64,000 nt of DNA. Source: Polytrichum commune. Lineage: Eukaryota; Streptophyta; Polytrichopsida; Polytrichales; Polytrichaceae. This document shows positions 1-10,735 of this stretch, piece by piece (position 1 is the first letter of the stretch; each line of letters opens with the position of its first letter). A model generated the notes under the pieces. It saw nothing but the letters and a program-made list of their open reading frames with translations, made no database searches and was not told the origin of the DNA. Made by a program: the position numbers and the translations under genes. The stretch is from positions 4,216,001 through 4,280,000 of the forward strand of contig OX485809.1 of assembly GCA_950295325.1 (NCBI GenBank), written 5' to 3'.

Positions 1-140
1 TATATTCGGGTTTGCGGCTCTGACAAGGGTGAAGAGTCTCTTATATATATATTCACAATAACCTGAGCTTGGCGTCATCTCTCTCCCCAAAGAAGCTCAT
101 CTATCAAGCTATTATAATTACAACAAAGATTAGCTCAGGC

Positions 141-575
141 ATGGCCGCCACCGGCTCGGGTTCCGGAGCAATCTGCCTGTCCCTGCACGAGGAGGACAAG
201 ATCCGCGTCATGAACCTGCCGCGTGAGCTCGTGGACCCGCTGCACTTGGTCATCCAATCTCGCTGGAGGAAAGGTATCCAAAGCGAAGGCCTCTTTGCCA
301 TCTCCTACGAGTTCCGCCTCCACGGCAAGCCCTGGTCATTAAGCAGCTCGGAGGATGAGGAGGATGAGGAGACCATAAACAACGCCCGCGGCCTTGTTGC
401 TCACATCTTGTGCTTCCTGCTGCAGAATGGATGGGCACTCGTTGCCACCACCAACATTGGCCAGTACATGACTAGTTCAGGGTTTCGCGAGAAGGAGACA
501 ATGTATTTCAAGCATCGACAAGGCGGCTCCGATATAAGGGTGCGTTTCAAACCCAAAATATTATGTTATTACTAA
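141..575 (+). CDS. Uncharacterised conserved domain protein, copy 1 (or exon 1 of a two-domain gene)
   Basis: The ATG at 141 sits in a good plant context (GGCATGGCC) and gives about 144 residues; the open frame runs upstream only through a TTG. The core reads SLHEEDKIRVMN, then W-RKGIQSE, YEFRLHGKPW, an acidic insert (SSSEDEEDEE), then LVAHILCFLLQNGWALVATTNI. The next coding segment (1117-1518) has the same order of motifs, so the two are tandem paralogues. From memory, the pattern (DRIR-(V/L)...GIQ...(Y/F)-(F/M)-G-PW...GW-L--S-D-S) occurs in many uncharacterised fungal proteins; no function is known to me. A splice donor AGG|GTGCGT at 539/540 is in phase 0 with an acceptor GTGCAG|GGC at 1116/1117, so 141-539 and 1117-1518 could form one 266-residue protein with two domains. 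If unspliced, the protein ends at 575. Confidence 0.6.
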   Translation: MAATGSGSGAICLSLHEEDKIRVMNLPRELVDPLHLVIQSRWRKGIQSEGLFAISYEFRLHGKPWSLSSSEDEEDEETINNARGLVAHILCFLLQNGWALVATTNIGQYMTSSGFREKETMYFKHRQGGSDIRVRFKPKILCYY

Positions 576-1116
576 GCACCATTCATCATGTGTTCTCTAT
601 GACAAGAGGTTTATTCTGAAGTGATGCGGGAATAATCCACTCATGATTCCTCCCGGACCTGACACGATAAACTCTCAAATTGAGTGTGTGACATACTTGA
701 TTGCTCAGTTGTGACAATTGAAGCAATCTCTCGCTTTTAGGAGCAATGGGGGAGTAGTCAAACGGGCAAGGTTTGTAGGGCTTTAATTATCACTAGTTTT
801 CAAAGTGGTGGCAGGTTATACTTGCCATCTCTCAACAGAAGAGAACATGTTGATGTTTCTTGATAATGTCATGCATAACATTATTAAGTGGCTAGAGCTT
901 GTTCTCTTTCTGGAAACAATCCTAGTTGGCTGCACTTTGATTCTAGAATAAAACTGTAGGGAATAAAATCTTGATTCAATTTCAGCTTGCAGATTCTGAA
1001 GTGGATGAAAGAGGAGTAGGATTTACTGGATGTAGGAAGATAACAATCTAATTCATAAGCTGACTGATGTTATAGTGTTGCAAACATATTCCAATTAATT
1101 ATCAAGCTTAGTGCAG
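576..1116 (+). other. Gap between the two domain copies, probable intron
   Basis: AT-rich, no open frame of note and no repeat recognised. It begins just after a usable donor (540) and ends in an acceptor (1114-1116). It is either the single intron of the gene or an intergenic spacer. Confidence 0.4.
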
Positions 1117-1518
1117 GGCATGCCCATGGAACCCAAAATTATGGTCGTGGCGATGGCTGTGGTCTCGTTCCACAAAGCGGACCGTATCCGCGTGGTGGAC
1201 GGGACGGAGGAGTTGGTCCGTGTGGTGAGGAGTTGCGTGGAGAGTTACTGGCACCGAGGGTTGCAAGGGGAAAAAGTCGTCAAAGGGGTGCCGGAGTTTA
1301 AGATGTATGGGAAGCCATGGGAGCCCTCAGGGACCGAGGCCATGCACACGCGGATGTTTGTGGCGCAATTCATTGGGGCCCTCGACGGCGCAGGCTGGCA
1401 GCTTTACACTTCGCTGGATGTTTCAACTGGGAATGGGAAACTTAAAGCCGGTGGGCGTCGAGCTTCGAGTGACCGGAGTATCGACAGTTGGGTGCTGCGA
1501 ACAAAACCAAGTAGCTAA
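1117..1518 (+). CDS. Uncharacterised conserved domain protein, copy 2 (or exon 2 of the two-domain gene)
   Basis: This is open from the acceptor CAG at 1114-1116 to the stop at 1516-1518. The first ATG codons are at 1120 and 1126 (MPMEPKIMV). The domain is better preserved than in copy 1: VSFHKADRIRVVDGTEELV, then W-HRGLQGE, FKMYGKPWEPSGTEA, and a final FIGALDGAGWQLYTSLDVS. The C-terminus (about 30 residues, DSWVLRTKPSS) is not recognisable. No signal peptide or membrane segment is visible. It could be an independent gene starting at 1120, but the phase-0 junction with copy 1 and the only 540 bp between them make a single spliced gene at least as likely. Function unknown. Confidence 0.6.
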   Translation, partial: GMPMEPKIMVVAMAVVSFHKADRIRVVDGTEELVRVVRSCVESYWHRGLQGEKVVKGVPEFKMYGKPWEPSGTEAMHTRMFVAQFIGALDGAGWQLYTSLDVSTGNGKLKAGGRRASSDRSIDSWVLRTKPSS

Positions 1519-1583
1519 TTTGAAAATCTCTAATTAGTATGCAACACATATGGAGTATTTTGAAAATCGAGTGCCTAAAACAA

Positions 1584-1803
1584 CATATACACGCGGATGT
1601 TTGTGGCGCAATTGATTAGATTGGGGTCCTCCATGGCGCTGGCTAGCAGCTCTGCACTTTGCTGGATTCACTGGAAACGAGAAATTGGAAGCAGGTTGGC
1701 GTTGAACTTTTCGTGATTGCAGTGTGGACAGTTGGGTGCTGCAAACAAATTTACAACAAGCTGGTGATGAGAATCTTAAAATATTATTATGCAAAATATG
1801 TGG
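1584..1803 (+). pseudogene. Broken third copy of the C-terminal half of the domain gene
   Basis: The stretch repeats about 1343-1555 of copy 2 with clear base identity: CACGCGGATGTTTGTGGCGC appears in both, as do GACAGTTGGGTGCTGC and the trailing AATC...TATGCAA tract. An extra ATTAGA block and other indels shift the frame after the first residues of the helix, so no continuous domain remains. The offset is about 241 bp. It is a partial tandem duplication of the end of copy 2, now decayed. Confidence 0.75.
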
Positions 1804-2754
1804 AAGATTTCGAAATTTAAGTGATTAAAGTGATAGTAAGGTAGGTGAATCTTGAGAAAGGTTTGTGACAGAAGTGGAGGAAAGACGATTACGCATGCAT
1901 TGTGAAAGCTTGACAGAATAGATGCACTTTGTGTGTTGCAAAAGCCCCACTTTGGAACAGAGTTCAGAATGGATAATTTGGGAATCTTCTCTACGAATAG
2001 CTTGAGGACATTTTTGCAATGGAATTTGTTCGCCATTGGAAGAGATATCGAGAGAAATTTCGAACGCATTGCAAAATTCTTCCAATTTTTCACTTGTGTT
2101 GCTGGTGTAGTTATGCCAGGTGTTGAGGAGTTTCATGAAGAGTTGCTGGCACGAGCTTGGGTTGCAGGGGGAAGCTAGTTGTAGGCCATGGGGGGCCCCA
2201 ATCATGAATTATTTATTGATTTAGCTAAAATCTTGCATTTTCTTCAAGTCTGTCGGGGCAAATCCCAACTGTGACATCGTGTGGGCAAGACCTTGAGCTT
2301 GAAGCTAATGTACTCTGAGTGCAGCAAACCCAACTCCCAACAAAAGGACAAAGCCCCCAAACTCAGTCTTGATTGTCGAAATATTCCAACGTTCTGAAAC
2401 CATGAACATTTTTTCTTGAACATGAATGCGACTGTTGTGTCAATTGCAGATATCAATTTTGCACCTTGGAAATTGAGCAGCCCGAACAACATGATAATTC
2501 AGCTCTTTTGTCAAATATATTGTATTATGTGGGCAAGAACCCTATTCCATATCAAATCCCCAGTGTGCAGTTGGGATTTGTTTGACACTTGTCACAGGCT
2601 ATGAGAGATCTATGGCTTAAACAGGGATAAATTCAAGCCAAGGTGTAGAATTGTTGCTGCTTCAGATAGTGATGACACGAGCCTGCGTTGAAGAAGTTTA
2701 GAATCACAATTAGCGCCCATGTATTAATGAATGTGTTCATAGATTCCTCTACAG
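1804..2754. other. No gene recognised
   Basis: Short open frames only, on both strands, without recognisable motifs or start contexts. I see no TIR or tandem repeat here. Confidence 0.4.
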
Positions 2755-2925
2755 TCCTACCTCTTTAAAACAACACTCAATACAGTAATACGACAACCTC
2801 AATATAATGACACAAATTTCGCAAACTAAACTTTCTAGTTAAAATATATCTCTATAATACGATTGTGACATTATTAATACAACACTCTTGGACTCCCAAA
2901 ACGTCATATTATAGAATGTAATACA
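2755..2925 (+). mobile_element. Solo terminal fragment of the Tigger/pogo-like family
   Basis: It matches, in inverse orientation, the right end of the Tigger/pogo-like element at about 14392-14568. Both carry the sub-blocks ACACTC, ATACGAC, ACTTTCTAGTT and TCATATTA in the same order. No coding part is attached. Confidence 0.55.
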
Positions 2926-4055
2926 TGCATATATGGTGGGTCTTACAATTGTATAAGTACATAGTTAATATTAAATGTATGTAACTTTCATATATGAATT
3001 GTGGATAAAAGAAATTTCAATGTAAAATGATGTTAAAACATGAGAATTATGGGAACTAGTTTCTCTATCTCAAAACCTAACCAAGAGACTCATTAGCTTA
3101 TGTCCCTTTCGCAACAATTTTTAGCCTAACCCCTAAATCGAGGTGCATAGTCTATTTTTTAGCATTTTGAACTCCATAATCCACATATTGTTGAAAAGCT
3201 CTTGAAATGTCACTTCTTTTGGTGGAGTTCAAAACATTTCCAATTCCGAGTTGTATTGGTAGAGTTATGGGCATGTCAGAGTCGGTTGATATGGCCTTGG
3301 GACAAAGAGTAAAGCCATCTAGTTTTGACCTTTATGCAAAGCCCTTGGACTCTTTAGATTTTGATGAGAGACCTGCACCAATTATGAAATTGGCAGATAT
3401 TTAACATCATGCTTAATTGTTAGCTACATTTTTTTATGGACAACCCATTTTGGTTTACTCTTCTAGTCATAGTGAATCTACATACCATATTGGAGAAGCT
3501 TAATAAGATATTTGCAATTTGAAGTGACAACATTAGCGGACTATTGACTACCTCTTCAAGTCCACATAGATTTCATAAGAGAAATTTGCATATTTGTAAA
3601 GACATTTGAAAGAATAATATATTGTAGATGTGGTAGAATATCTAATGTGTGTTTTCATGAAGTACCTTGCTATAATGACAAAGAAGTCCAATTTGGCAAA
3701 TTATTGAATATGTGACACTTGATAATGCAACAATTTTCTCATTTCCCAAACATCTCGTATTAACCCCTAAACACTCAAGCCTTCACATTCCTATTTTGGG
3801 CACCTCCAACACCAATGCTCAATGCTTTTGTTATGTAGAGAAATAAACTTTATTTTCTTCAAATCCAACCATACAGATGTGAACTAGATTACCATAAATT
3901 CTTGTTGGACTACAATTTCTAGGTGAGTTTAGCATATGAACACTATGCTTGAGGTACCAACGGAGCATGTGAACACAAGATGGATGAAAAGCCTACATGA
4001 GATCCTACATGGCATCAAATGCCATCAAATGGATCATGTTTCATGGTCAATTGGA
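2926..4055. other. No gene recognised
   Basis: AT-rich sequence. The longest frame (3207-3404) lacks any family motif and has stops close on each side. It may be interior of a decayed element beginning at 2755. Confidence 0.35.
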
Positions 4056-4372
4056 TTATTTTCAAAACCCACTTCTTGGAGGTAGGTCTAACACAAAACT
4101 AGGAGACCATGGCACTCCGAACATTCAAAACCATTGACTTATTCTATTTTATCATGTGTGAGGACCCATATAAATAGAAATTCATTAAAATATAATTTGG
4201 CTGAGGTCCCGGTCACATATGGATTCACACCACACTTGAGGATCCGTGACCACACTACATGATTTTGAAGTCTTGGGACAACCTTTGGACCCTTTTTTTT
4301 GGGCTCTCACAATTTCATGGTCACGGCTCTTGGCTCGTGTGTGAAGTGCCTCTAAGCTTCTAGCAAAGGTCA
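4056..4372 (-). mobile_element. Copy of a dispersed repeat with GAGGCACTTCACAC end
   Basis: Bases 4056-4157 match 53083-53180 in direct orientation, and 4145-4370 match 53689-53885 inverted. The end near 4366, read on the minus strand, is GAGGCACTTCACACACGAGC preceded by TTA. This resembles the terminus GGGCCACTTCACACATGAGC of the element at 31989, so it probably belongs to the same PIF/Harbinger-like group. Confidence 0.5.
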
Positions 4373-4399
4373 TTTATCTACCAGGTGAAACTTAAATTA

Positions 4400-4433
<34 letters not shown>
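4400..4433 (+). repeat. (GAT)n microsatellite
   Basis: About eleven uninterrupted GAT units. Confidence 0.95.
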
Positions 4434-4529
4434 TGGAGTTGTGTGTGTGCTCAACATAGTTGACTATTTTCTTTTTGTCTTTTTTAAGTCGTTGTATGGA
4501 AGATTTTTGGGTATAATGGGTGAATATCC

Positions 4530-5275
4530 TAGTGTTCCAAGTCCAACTGGTTACATGTTGACATCTTTCGGTTTTTCTTTATAAAGGTGGGTATACTCTA
4601 CAAATTCCTTATAAATGATTAGTAGTTTTCTTGAAGTTTTGAACTTCAACACGTTGTTTCTCAAACTCATATGTAACTACACTACTTTGTCTAATTAGTG
4701 TGGGTTACCATTTGGAGTTATGCATTGCTATAACATTTTACTGAGAATTATTTTTTTACCCAAATAACTTAAGTACACTAAATATGATATTTAGTGTCAT
4801 ATGGTATTTTATGTCACTATGGTAACTTTTTGGATGACACTTTTTATGAATAAGGAAATAACTATTGTCATGGATAATGGATGAGTTCATCCATTGGTCA
4901 AAACCCTACCTTCTCTTGTGATGAAACAATGTCATGAATGACTGAAATTTGGGTGAAAAATCACTTGATAAGTGATAGTAATTGCACCACGGTAAATCTG
5001 TAATCCTCCCAAAAAATTACAAGGAATGACATTTAGTGTTGGTGACACTACACCACTGTTTACAATTTGTGTTGAGCAAGATAGTTAGAATTGGTGATAC
5101 TAAATATCATATTTAGTGGAGTTAGTATGCAAGTTGAATAATATGATGTAACTTAGTTGGTAGAAATTAATAATGTTGGTAAAAAGTTATAGCAATACAT
5201 AACTCCAAATGGTAACCCACACTAATTAGACAAAGTAGCATAGTTGTCGGCTCTCCCCGTTCATTGTTTTAAGTG
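4530..5275 (+). repeat. Dispersed repeat R, interrupted by a TIR element
   Basis: Bases 4530-4675 and 5245-5275 join to form one copy of a dispersed repeat also seen at 14575-14800 (same strand), and at 7196-7400 and 41120-41335 (opposite strand). A partial copy lies in tandem inside the Mutator-like element at 33055-33288. Shared blocks include CAACTGGTTACATGTTG, GAACTTCAAC and TCTCAAACTCA. No coding potential. Confidence 0.6.
4676..5244. mobile_element. 569-bp TIR element (MITE-like) inside repeat R
   Basis: The arms 4676-4745 and about 5172-5244 are inverted copies: ACTACACTACTTTGTC against ACTATGCTACTTTGTC, then TAATTAGTGTGGGTTACC in both. No open frame of note. The left end contains CACTA, but no 3-bp target duplication fits, so I leave the superfamily open. 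Confidence 0.65.
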
Positions 5276-6212
5276 CATTGCCATGTTTTCTGGTATATAA
5301 GCCATTGCTGTATTTAAGGCCCCTCTACCAATTATACTCCACAAGTCCTCCACCATCACATTGGAATTTGGAGTACGACTCCATAGAAATTGTGGTTGTG
5401 AAGATGCCCTTGAAAGTTCTTATAAGGTGTGCGTGTGCTACTTGGTTTTTTTATTCTAATGGACATTTATATTTAATTAGTGTGTGGTTAGGTGAGGATC
5501 AAAGAAGAAACACCATAAAGACAAGTATTTAAGAGAGATTGAACTACATCTTCATATTTTATCAACTATTCCTTACTCAATAGTAAACAAAGACGAGTGG
5601 GGGTGGACCTATGTTTCAATTAAGAATTCATAACTAACTCACATGAGGTCTATTTCCTCATTCAATTTTTGTTGATGTTTCATCGTACATATGCTAAAGG
5701 AACACAAACTCAAAGAGGTAAACTTGTTGCAATTGAAGATAGAAAAAAAAAACGAGCCACTGAACACCTGCATACTTAGGGCCACTTTACACCTAGAGGC
5801 GGGGTCAATACGTTGTATAAGAGGCTAGAAATCCTCACTTGTGATTGGCCAAAAGGCTGAAATTGACCCCAACCCCTTTACACCTAGAGGCCGGGCCGAT
5901 TTGGTGGTATGAAAATTTTAATCAAAAAATGCATGGTATACACGGCCCAAGCTCGTTGAATTGGGTGCACCCAAATTGGAGGGCCAATTCTTGGCCTCGG
6001 GACCAATGTCACATTTCAAATAAAAAAACTTTTTAAAATAAAATATGATTTTTTAAAGCGAACTATATCCATTGGATTATGTGAAAATATGAACGGCTTA
6101 TGCTAGATTATGCTAGATCCGTTGGATTATGCTAGATTTATTGAATTAGCCTAGCTTCTTGGCCCTAAGGCCTTTACATATGGGGAAATTGGCCCCCATT
6201 ATAATCTTATTA

Positions 6213-6494
6213 GGGCCAAGTTCCATGTGCTGGTCCCGGTCTGTTTTTTAAATGGGTGAGAAACGGGTGACATCATCCAAAAAATGGGTGATGTCACCCA
6301 TTTTATGGAGGGGTACTTCTATGTGGGGTGCCGGTTTTTTTCGATTTCCTACTTTTTTACTAAATTTGGTGAGTGATAAGACATGACACTTTATGAAGGT
6401 CACCGGCAATGAAGGTCATCATCATTTGACTTTTCATATTTGATTTGCACATCAATTTCCATGTATTTATTAAATGAATTCCAAATTATGTGAA

Positions 6495-6529
<35 letters not shown>

Positions 6530-6895
6530 TCTATGTCTATATATATTGTTAAGATCTAGATTCTAAAAACATCATAAAATACACGTTCCCTAGGAGTACT
6601 CCTAAAAAGAAGGGACTAGACGAACAAAGTGGCCTTTAGTATCCAAGGGTGTACCTAGGTGACCGGCCGATCCGGTCACCTGAGCTTTCTAACCGACACA
6701 TGTCCTTCTTGTGACCGTTAGGACTGCCGGTCCTTTGGCACCCGTTCTTGCACAACACAAAATGTGGGACACCCATCCATGAGGGGTACCGGTCCTTGGG
6801 TGAGAGGGATGGGCACATGGCACCACCCTCTTTTCACCGGCCCACCCATTTATTTAAAGAAAAACGGACCTGGGCCGGCACATGGAACTTGGCCC
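6213..6895. mobile_element. 683-bp PIF/Harbinger-type element nested in the 5779-6960 element
   Basis: The left end GGGCCAAGTTCCATGTGCTG is preceded by TTA (6210-6212). The right end, read inverted, is GGGCCAAGTTCCATGTGCCG and is followed by TTA (6896-6898). The arms continue to pair for about 40 bp. An (AT)n(AG)n microsatellite lies inside at about 6495-6530. Non-coding. Confidence 0.85.
6495..6530 (+). repeat. (AT)n(AG)n compound microsatellite
   Basis: Alternating AT followed directly by about ten AG units, within the nested Harbinger-type element. Confidence 0.9.
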
Positions 6896-7195
6896 TTATA
6901 ATGTGTAGTTGAGGGCGGCCTCCAAGGGAATTGGCCCGGCCTCTAGGTGTAAAGCGGCCCTTAGCACCTTAATTCATGGGAACTGGCTCTTGCCTTCTGT
7001 CTCCAAGTCTATTTCTTATTTATTTCAAAATAAAAATAGTCAACAATGTTGAACACATGCACACAGTTCCACATCACCAGATTCACCACCATCAATCATC
7101 ATCTACTAATTCAACTTTCACTTGGTTGATATATATATGACCTTTCCTACAATCTTACTTACAAAAACAAGGTTCCTGTCACTTGCCATATGCAC

Positions 7196-7400
7196 AGATA
7201 GTTTGAGAAATAACCGGTCGAAGACTTCAAGACTTCAATAAAATTACCAGTCATTTTAGGGAATTCAGGAAATGTGCCTCAAATCAATGAAGGAAAACGG
7301 AAAGTTGTCAACATGTAATTGGTTGAACTTGGAAACGCCATACGTTAAAACATCCCTATCGAGCTTTGTTTGCCTAAAAATCCGTCACCCTTGGCTTACA
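7196..7400 (-). repeat. Dispersed repeat R, minus-strand copy
   Basis: It carries GAAATAACCGGT, ATTACCAGTCATTTTAG and GTCAACATGTAATTGGTTG, matching in order the reverse of the copies at 4530 and 14575 and the same-strand copy at 41120. Non-coding. Confidence 0.55.
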
Positions 7401-9502
7401 CATCAGTGCTCACACCAAAATTTATTGTACATGCCTGCGTTGTTGCCCGTAGCTTGCTTGATTGGACGGAATCATGGACAAAGTCAACTCCAAAGATGTT
7501 AGTCATCCTTCGAGCCACAAACCATCCTTGGACATTGGTAACACTCTCTGCTCCCATTTCCTTGGTTCCGTACCACATCTACTAATGTCTCATGCACACG
7601 AGATCTATTAATGTGTCATGCAAGTGAGATATGTTAATGTGTTATGCACCGTATTCAAATCTACAAATGTGTAATGCACCAGTTTTAGAAATGTGTTATG
7701 CAACGAAATCAACGGAACCAAACTTGTTAGTACGTACAACTTATTTCATACAAATAGTACATGTAATCAAGTGGTCTTCCTCTCTAAGCTTGTGATGCCA
7801 AAAATTTATAGCTTAGTGCAAAAACCCTTTTGTTTTGTGCCTACACTCACATGATTTGTAGGTTGTGCATGAATATTTATGATCGCACTTAATTCGATTA
7901 CTAGCTAGTAGTTGATGTACTATTATGAATTTTTTCTACGTCTGATGATTATTATATCTAAGAGTTGATTTATTACAATCTATTGCTCATATCAGTGTAG
8001 ACTCATGATTGTTCCATACCCATTCAACTAAATCATCACTTATGAGGTTTGTGAGCCCCTAATTGGTTGATTAATCCAATTGGTTTGATAACGCAAAATT
8101 TGTTGATTTAATAACATATATCCACATGCACACAACATATTGATTTGTTGAGTTTTACAGTTCTAGGATAGTTGATCAAGACATGGTTGGAAATAGGTCT
8201 TGTTTGCGCAAAACACTTACAATTATCATTACACGAGAGTCAACTTCATCGAATTCAAACCCAATTATGAGACAAATGACAAAGATACCAATCTGATCAG
8301 GTTACCTTTATCACGGCATTCTTCATGTGCTTTTACCCGGGGATGGCCAAAAATGTATGCAACATGCCCAAATAGCCTATTCCACATTCTGACGTACGAC
8401 CTAGATCCCGTGAGGGTGTGCCTCACCCATCTCAGTGGCATGCACTTCCACGGGTAGGTCACTTAGTGCATTTTAAAAACGACGTGCGGCATAATATAGA
8501 GAGGATTAAAATCATTTGAAATAAAAATTACAAAGGAATTCCAAATAATGAAGGGGCCATTAAGTGTAGACAATCCCATTATAAGTAAGTTAGATGGACA
8601 TAAAATGTGGGCCATTATTTTTTGTAAAATTAATATAGAGGCTGAAGATAAGGATCCTAGAAGGTATGTTTAGTATGTTTGCTATGGTCTCCTATGTGTT
8701 TTCTTCATAACTTTGTTTGCAATGATATTACTGTTTGCATCCTTCTTTGTTTCCATGGTTTCCCTTAAAACTCGTCAATGCGTTAGGAAGTAGATTAGTT
8801 TTTATTACTTAAAAGGAATATAGAGTACAAAAAATTGCAGTGACTTGGACAATATAAGTAATGGAAGGGTGCAAACAAATGGGCCATTTTTGAAATTTAA
8901 GTAAGTATAGGGAGGCTTTAATTCAGCCTTTGAAGGTAAATAGCCCCAAAACAAAAAAAAACCCCCAGCCGCATGTGGTGCACAAAAATGCCTTGGAGTG
9001 ACCTACCCATGTGCACTTCCCTAGCCCCAATGCCAACAAGGATCACTGAGACCCTTGGATGGGCCTTGGTGTATCGATGGCCCCGGATGCACCATGCTTG
9101 CGACCACATGATGCCCATTCACAACGCCTTAGTGACGCGGATCCAGCTCCAAAGGGATTCATTACCCTCATCCAATATCTAAGAGTGACAAGTGTCACCC
9201 ATACACTCAATATGTAGGGTAGTGGTAGATTACCATCCTACATATCTATCTTCACCTCCAAACCCTACTCACGAGAACCGCATGGTACCACTAGGAGAGC
9301 CTAGTATATGTTGTCACTTCAAGAGAGAGAATTAGAATTTTCACTTTGACCTCATATACCTTTTGCACCTTATTAACTCCAATTTTGATGAAACTGGAAT
9401 TTAAGACTATAATATGTGTAATTCATCACAATTGATCAGTGGATGGCACAACTCTCATTCCATTGCTGAGATATGTCTAGGGTTTTGGAAGTGCCTAAAA
9501 TA
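7401..9502. other. No gene recognised
   Basis: Short frames only. Bases 7577-7705 hold about five spaced copies of AATGTGTTATGCAC with irregular 24-35-bp spacing. I recognise nothing else. Confidence 0.35.
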
Positions 9503-9952
9503 GGGCCGCTTTACACACACACACCAAGAGCCAAGACAATGAAAATCTAAGGGCCCTTGAATGTCACCCAAAGGCCATAGAGATTTGATTTTGCAATTGA
9601 TGGGCCCTCAAGCTTAATGTAAAGTGAAAGTGGACCATGTTTGAGAGACTACAACGTAATATCTTTGGGTTCAAGTCTCCACCATGGGCAATATAGTATT
9701 TCTAGGAGCCAATGACTATTTAATTGATTATCACAATCCCTAATTATGTGTTAGACCCAACCTATTCTTCATGGACTTTACGCAATATTCACTTGTTGTC
9801 ATGTAGATTTTCAATCCATTTGAATTTCTTTGGTCCCTCCTGCCTTCAAGGTCTAGTGTAAAGTGAACTTGGACCATCTCCATCTTCTTGACCAATCACA
9901 TAATTTTTATATCACACGTCAAGCGCTCTCAAGCTATAGTATAAAGTGACCC
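9503..9952. mobile_element. Harbinger-like non-autonomous element, GGGCCGCTTTACAC family
   Basis: The left end is GGGCCGCTTTACAC; the right end, read inverted, is GGGTCACTTTATAC. The interior matches 31217-31720 along its whole length (shared blocks GGGCCCTTGAA, CCAAAGGCCAT, AATTTCTTTGGTCCC, GTAAAGTGAACTTGGA). The flanks do not show a clean TTA duplication, so the exact ends are less certain. No coding frame. Confidence 0.6.
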
Positions 9953-10194
9953 TTTATGTAAAATTTTTGAAACTCAAGAATCATTCAACACACAAGGGCA
10001 TTATTAATATTTGCCTCTATGTCACCAAGGCCATTGCACTCCGTCACTCTAAAAACTAACTTTTCTGACAAATCTTTCATGCACTTCAACTATGTGAGCA
10101 TATGTTTTCAATGAAAATGTTCTTTCATACATTTGTATCTTCATTATGTACACAGAGCAACATCTCTCATTGGAATAGGCCATTTCCTTGAAAA

Positions 10195-10731
10195 CCCTTG
10201 ATAATACGACATTTGAGCCAAAATGTCATATTATGCACTTCACGAGGTTTGAATAAGGTAGAAATATCATAACCCATGAAAATAAGGTGATTCACATTGA
10301 AGATCCGGTCTGACAATCATGAGAAAATTTTCCAAGATAGACGAGAAGGGTTCATGAAGAATGCAAGATGTTTCATTCTTTTTTTGCCGTCTACAAAAAA
10401 TGCTACAATTTCTCAAAGTGGAAAGTTGTCCAACCCCCTACTCATTCACTAGATTCTCCCTACACCGAACACGGTAATCCGCATTTCCATACAAACCATC
10501 GCCTAAATCAATTACCTCATGAGTACGTTAACACTTGACTCCCATTGACTAACACTAAGTGTCCAAGCATTGAAGTTGCTGCCGAGCCATGATCCGTTGT
10601 AGAAATGGCACTTCACCATTATGACGGCAGTCTAGTGCACGGTTCAAGGGTGGTTAACGGCTTATGATATTTCTACCTTAACACAACACTTTCTTGCACA
10701 ACCAAACATGTCATATTAGAGAGGAGAACAG
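10195..10731. mobile_element. Non-autonomous Tigger/pogo-like derivative
   Basis: The right end read inverted (TGTTCTCCTCTCTAATATGA) matches the left end of the transposase-bearing element at 12688 (TGTTCTCCCTCTTTAATACG). The left part has TTGATAATACGACATTTG. Internal arms AAGGTAGAAATATCATAA (about 10255) and their inverse (about 10660) pair. No transposase motifs. It abuts the next element directly. Confidence 0.5.
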
Positions 10732-10735
10732 TATA

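Larger units (their letters stand above)
5779..6960. mobile_element. PIF/Harbinger-type element with TTA target duplication, outer layer
   Basis: The left end GGGCCACTTTACACCTAGAG is preceded by TTA (5776-5778). The right end, read inverted, is GGGCCGCTTTACACCTAGAG and is followed by TTA (6961-6963). GGGCC-type ends with a TTA/TAA duplication are typical of PIF/Harbinger (Tourist-like) elements. No transposase is present. The element is split by the insertion at 6213-6895; without it the length is about 496 bp. Confidence 0.85.

Noticed and set aside
4676-5244. CACTA element call for the 569-bp repeat
   Set aside because: The left end contains CACTA, but the right end is TGCTA when inverted and no 3-bp duplication fits.
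9660-9690. TGGGTTCAAGTCTCCACC as a tRNA T-arm
   Set aside because: It is inside a repeat element and no cloverleaf or anticodon arm is found upstream.
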